From: Rhizobiaceae bacterium
Lineage (GTDB): Bacteria > Pseudomonadota > Alphaproteobacteria > Rhizobiales > Rhizobiaceae
Direction: 5' to 3'
NCBI GenBank assembly: GCA_029233925.1
Contig: JARGOX010000010.1
Location: 124,001 to 188,000 of the forward strand
DNA length: 64,000 nucleotides
Position numbers and translations under genes: made by a program. Of this stretch, positions 61,773-64,000 are shown in pieces. The stretch's first letter is position 1, and each line of letters opens with the position of its first letter. A model generated the notes under the pieces. The model did no database searches and was not told where the DNA came from. It worked only from the letters and a program-made list of their open reading frames with translations.

Positions 61773-63257
61773 ATGGACCAGACGAGTATTGATGAACTGC
61801 GCAATCGGGATGTGCCGCCCTGTCACCATCTCATTGATGGCAAGGCGAGACCTGCTTCTTCCGGCGAGACGATGGACGTCGTCTCGCCGATTGACGGTTC
61901 CATCCTGACGACAATTGCCCGCGGAACGGCAGCGGACATGAACGCCGCCATAGGTTCGGCGCGCGCCGCCTTTGATGATGGCCGGTGGAAAAACCAGCCT
62001 CCTGCCGCCCGTAAGGCAATCATGCTCAAATGGGCTGACCTTGTCGAAAAACATGCGCTGGAACTTGCCGTTCTTGGCGTGCGCGACAATGGAACCGAAA
62101 TTGCCATGGCGTTCAAGGCCGAGCCCCTGTCTGCCGCCGGTACGATCCGCTATTACGCCGAAGCCATCGACAAGGTCTACGGCGAGATTGCGCCGACACA
62201 GCAAAATGTCCTGGGCATGATCCACCACGAACCGGTGGGTGTTGTGGGCGCCATCATCCCCTGGAATTTCCCCCTGATGATCGGTGCCTGGAAAATCGGC
62301 CCGGCACTGGCCACGGGAAACAGCCTTGTTGTCAAACCGCCGGAGACCGCTTCCCTGACCCTTCCTCGCATGGCCGAACTGGCTCTGGAAGCTGGCCTTC
62401 CCGAAGGCGTGTTGAACGTTGTAACCGGCGAGGGTGCCGTCGTCGGCGAGGCCATGGCGCTTTCGATGGATGTTGATGTCCTGGCCTTTACCGGTTCAGG
62501 TGCCACGGGGCGTCGTCTGCTGGAATACTCGGCCCGCTCCAATCTGAAACGTGTCTATCTGGAATTGGGTGGCAAGTCGCCTCACATCATTTTTGCCGAC
62601 ACTGCGGATCTGGATCAGGCTGCAAAAGTAGTGGCAGCAGGCATATTCAGGAATTCCGGCCAGGTCTGCGTGGCCGGCTCGCGGCTCCTTGTGCAACAGG
62701 ATATTCATGATGATTTCGTTGCTGCGGTCACAAAGGCATCAGCCGCAATGCAGCCGGGCGATCCCCTGTTGCTGGACACGAAGATTGGTGCGATCAATTC
62801 GGAAAACCAGTTGAAACAGGATTTGGCGGCCGTCGAAACGGCTGTCCATGAGGGCGGAAAACTTGTGCTGGGTGGCACACGATGCCTTGAGGAAACCGGC
62901 GGCTTCTACATGGGGCCGACCATTGTCGACGGTGTGAAGGCTTCACACAGCCTGTTTCAGAAAGAGGTATTTGGACCCGTTCTCGCGGTGACATCCTTTG
63001 CCGACGAAGCCGAGGCTGTGCAATTGGCAAATGCAACGGACTACGGTCTTGCGGCCGGGGTGTGGACCTCGAACCTTTCGCGTGCGCATCGCATGGTGCG
63101 GGCGATCCATGCCGGCGTCGTACACGTCAACACCTATGGCGGCGCCGATGTCACCGTTCCGCTGGGAGGCGTCGGTCAATCTGGCAATGGATCGGACAAA
63201 TCTCTTCATGCCTTTGACAAATACCGCAACCTCAAAACGGCCTGGATACAATTGTGA
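61773..63257 (+). CDS. aldehyde dehydrogenase, 494 aa
   Basis: An NAD(P)-dependent class 1/2-type aldehyde dehydrogenase. Catalytic Cys299 lies in G-Q-V-C-V-A-G, the general base Glu in Y-L-E-L-G-G-K-S-P, and N in P-W-N-F-P-L. It is of the gamma-glutamyl-gamma-aminobutyraldehyde/betaine-aldehyde group by pattern. It could oxidise the aldehyde formed by the aminotransferase (56307) or by the FAD enzyme that follows. ATG 61773 with GGGAGA upstream decides the start. Its stop overlaps the next gene (GTGA). Confidence 0.92.
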   Translation: MDQTSIDELRNRDVPPCHHLIDGKARPASSGETMDVVSPIDGSILTTIARGTAADMNAAIGSARAAFDDGRWKNQPPAARKAIMLKWADLVEKHALELAVLGVRDNGTEIAMAFKAEPLSAAGTIRYYAEAIDKVYGEIAPTQQNVLGMIHHEPVGVVGAIIPWNFPLMIGAWKIGPALATGNSLVVKPPETASLTLPRMAELALEAGLPEGVLNVVTGEGAVVGEAMALSMDVDVLAFTGSGATGRRLLEYSARSNLKRVYLELGGKSPHIIFADTADLDQAAKVVAAGIFRNSGQVCVAGSRLLVQQDIHDDFVAAVTKASAAMQPGDPLLLDTKIGAINSENQLKQDLAAVETAVHEGGKLVLGGTRCLEETGGFYMGPTIVDGVKASHSLFQKEVFGPVLAVTSFADEAEAVQLANATDYGLAAGVWTSNLSRAHRMVRAIHAGVVHVNTYGGADVTVPLGGVGQSGNGSDKSLHAFDKYRNLKTAWIQL

Positions 63258-64000
63258 GTGTCGCGGCAGGGACAGCTATGACGGGTGCACAAAAGGAACT
63301 TCCGCAAAGGGCGCCTGTGGTGATCATCGGCGGCGGCATTGTCGGCGTGTCCACGCTCTATCACCTGGCCCGAAGGGGTATTCCTGCCGTTCTTCTGGAA
63401 CGCCGCAAGATTGCCAGCGGAACAACCTGGCACGCGGCAGGGATCGTCGGGCAGTTGCGTGACAGCACCGCCCAGACCGAACTCGGAAAATATACGGCCA
63501 GACTGTTTCAGGAACTGGAACTGGAGACCGGGCAGGCGACCGGCTACAAGCAGAACGGTACGATCAATATTGCGCTCAGCGATGTCCGCCATGAGCAATT
63601 GCTGCGTAGCCATGATCACGCCGCCCGCATGGGCATTGAGTCCCGGATGCTTTCACGCCAGGAAGTCTCTGAAAAATGGCCCTGGATTGAAGCAGGTGAT
63701 GTGAAGTCCGGCTTCTTCGTCCCGTCGAACGGTCAGGTCAATCCGCTTGATGTCTCTGTCGCGCTGGTCAAGGGCGCGCGGGCGCTGGGCGCAAGCCGGT
63801 TTGAAGATGTCGAAGTGAAGAGTCTGATCGTCAGGAACGGGAAGATTGTCGGTGTTCACACCGATAGCGGCGATATCGCAACCGGCAAGGTCCTGCTCGC
63901 CGGAGGCATGTGGAGCCATCTGTTCGCCAAGGCCCATGGCGTGACCCTGCCGCTGCACGCGGTGGAGCACTTTTACATCGTCACCGAACCGATGGGTGAA
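63254..64000 (+). CDS. FAD-dependent oxidoreductase (dimethylglycine/sarcosine dehydrogenase-like), 5' part, at least 249 aa
   Basis: The gene is open at the window end. The N-terminus V-V-I-I-G-G-G-I-V-G-V-S-T-L-Y-H-L-A is the FAD-binding fold; L-E-R-R-K-I-A-S-G-T-T-W-H-A-A-G-I-V-G follows with the His at the site of covalent flavin attachment in the DAO/dimethylglycine dehydrogenase family. It would oxidise an N-methyl or amino compound. GTG 63254 overlaps the aldehyde dehydrogenase stop; ATG 63278 has its own ribosome-like site. Whether a GcvT-like folate domain follows lies outside the window. Confidence 0.82.
   Translation, partial: MSVAAGTAMTGAQKELPQRAPVVIIGGGIVGVSTLYHLARRGIPAVLLERRKIASGTTWHAAGIVGQLRDSTAQTELGKYTARLFQELELETGQATGYKQNGTINIALSDVRHEQLLRSHDHAARMGIESRMLSRQEVSEKWPWIEAGDVKSGFFVPSNGQVNPLDVSVALVKGARALGASRFEDVEVKSLIVRNGKIVGVHTDSGDIATGKVLLAGGMWSHLFAKAHGVTLPLHAVEHFYIVTEPMGE

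Overview
The window looks like a chromosomal segment of an alphaproteobacterium, most likely of the order Hyphomicrobiales (Rhizobiales). The reasons are the housekeeping block Ppx/GppA - rlmE - guaB - MAPEG - rsmB-like - guaA, the tRNA-Gln(CUG) sequence, the many CUT2 sugar ABC and tripartite tricarboxylate (TTT) transporters, and frequent GTG/TTG starts with ATGA/GTGA-type overlaps. This assignment comes from gene content read by eye, not from a database search.

1-8.4 kb is a decayed prophage. It has an intact-looking HK97-type major capsid gene, a terminase large-subunit gene broken by a frameshift and a lost 3' end, a DUF433/DUF5615 toxin-antitoxin pair sitting where the terminase should continue, an XRE-type repressor unit, a Tat-exported orphan, a MerR-like HTH protein, and a tyrosine integrase lying 45 bp from the 3' end of tRNA-Gln, the presumed attachment gene. 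The other attachment end is not in the window. 8.5-9.5 kb is a gene graveyard, including a relic of a sugar ABC permease that resembles the intact permease at 23.1-24.1 kb.

9.5-24.1 kb is a sugar/sugar-acid utilisation region: a UxaB/mannitol-dehydrogenase-like reductase, a GntR/FCD regulator with two winged-helix domains, a first CUT2 ABC importer (permease, single-domain ATPase, binding protein), a zinc dehydrogenase of the sugar-acid type, an SMP-30 lactonase, a cytosolic GAF histidine kinase with a LuxR-type response regulator, and a second CUT2 importer with its own binding protein, double-domain ATPase and two permeases. Together they suggest uptake of a sugar and a lactone -> aldonate -> ketouronate -> aldonate route (inference).

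24.3-33.1 kb is a conserved core block: exopolyphosphatase-family protein with a long basic N-terminus, RlmE, GuaB, a MAPEG protein, an RsmB-type rRNA methyltransferase, a PaaI thioesterase, an MTA/SAH nucleosidase-like protein, and GuaA. 33.1-42.6 kb, immediately behind guaA, is accessory: a GNAT acetyltransferase, a BaeSR-like two-component system divergent from an RND efflux pump, a DUF3883 protein, and a Phd/VapC toxin-antitoxin pair.

42.6-64 kb is catabolic and transport-rich: a MarR regulator with an aspartate-dehydrogenase-like protein and an ABC_sub_bind-type ABC importer; a first TTT system (tctBA divergent from tctC) with a DUF1028 protein and a LacI regulator, and a near-perfect GntR(LacI)-type gluconate operator in front of tctC; a truncated-haemoglobin-like protein with extra domains; a sulfatase; an MBL hydrolase; a class III aminotransferase with an IclR regulator; and a second TTT system (C-B-A order) followed by an aldehyde dehydrogenase and an FAD-dependent oxidoreductase that runs off the end. 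I saw no CRISPR array, rRNA or intact insertion sequence. No single locus is convincingly a new system; the most worthwhile leads are the operators, the decayed terminase/TA junction, the extended globin and the two transporter-linked catabolic clusters of unknown substrate.
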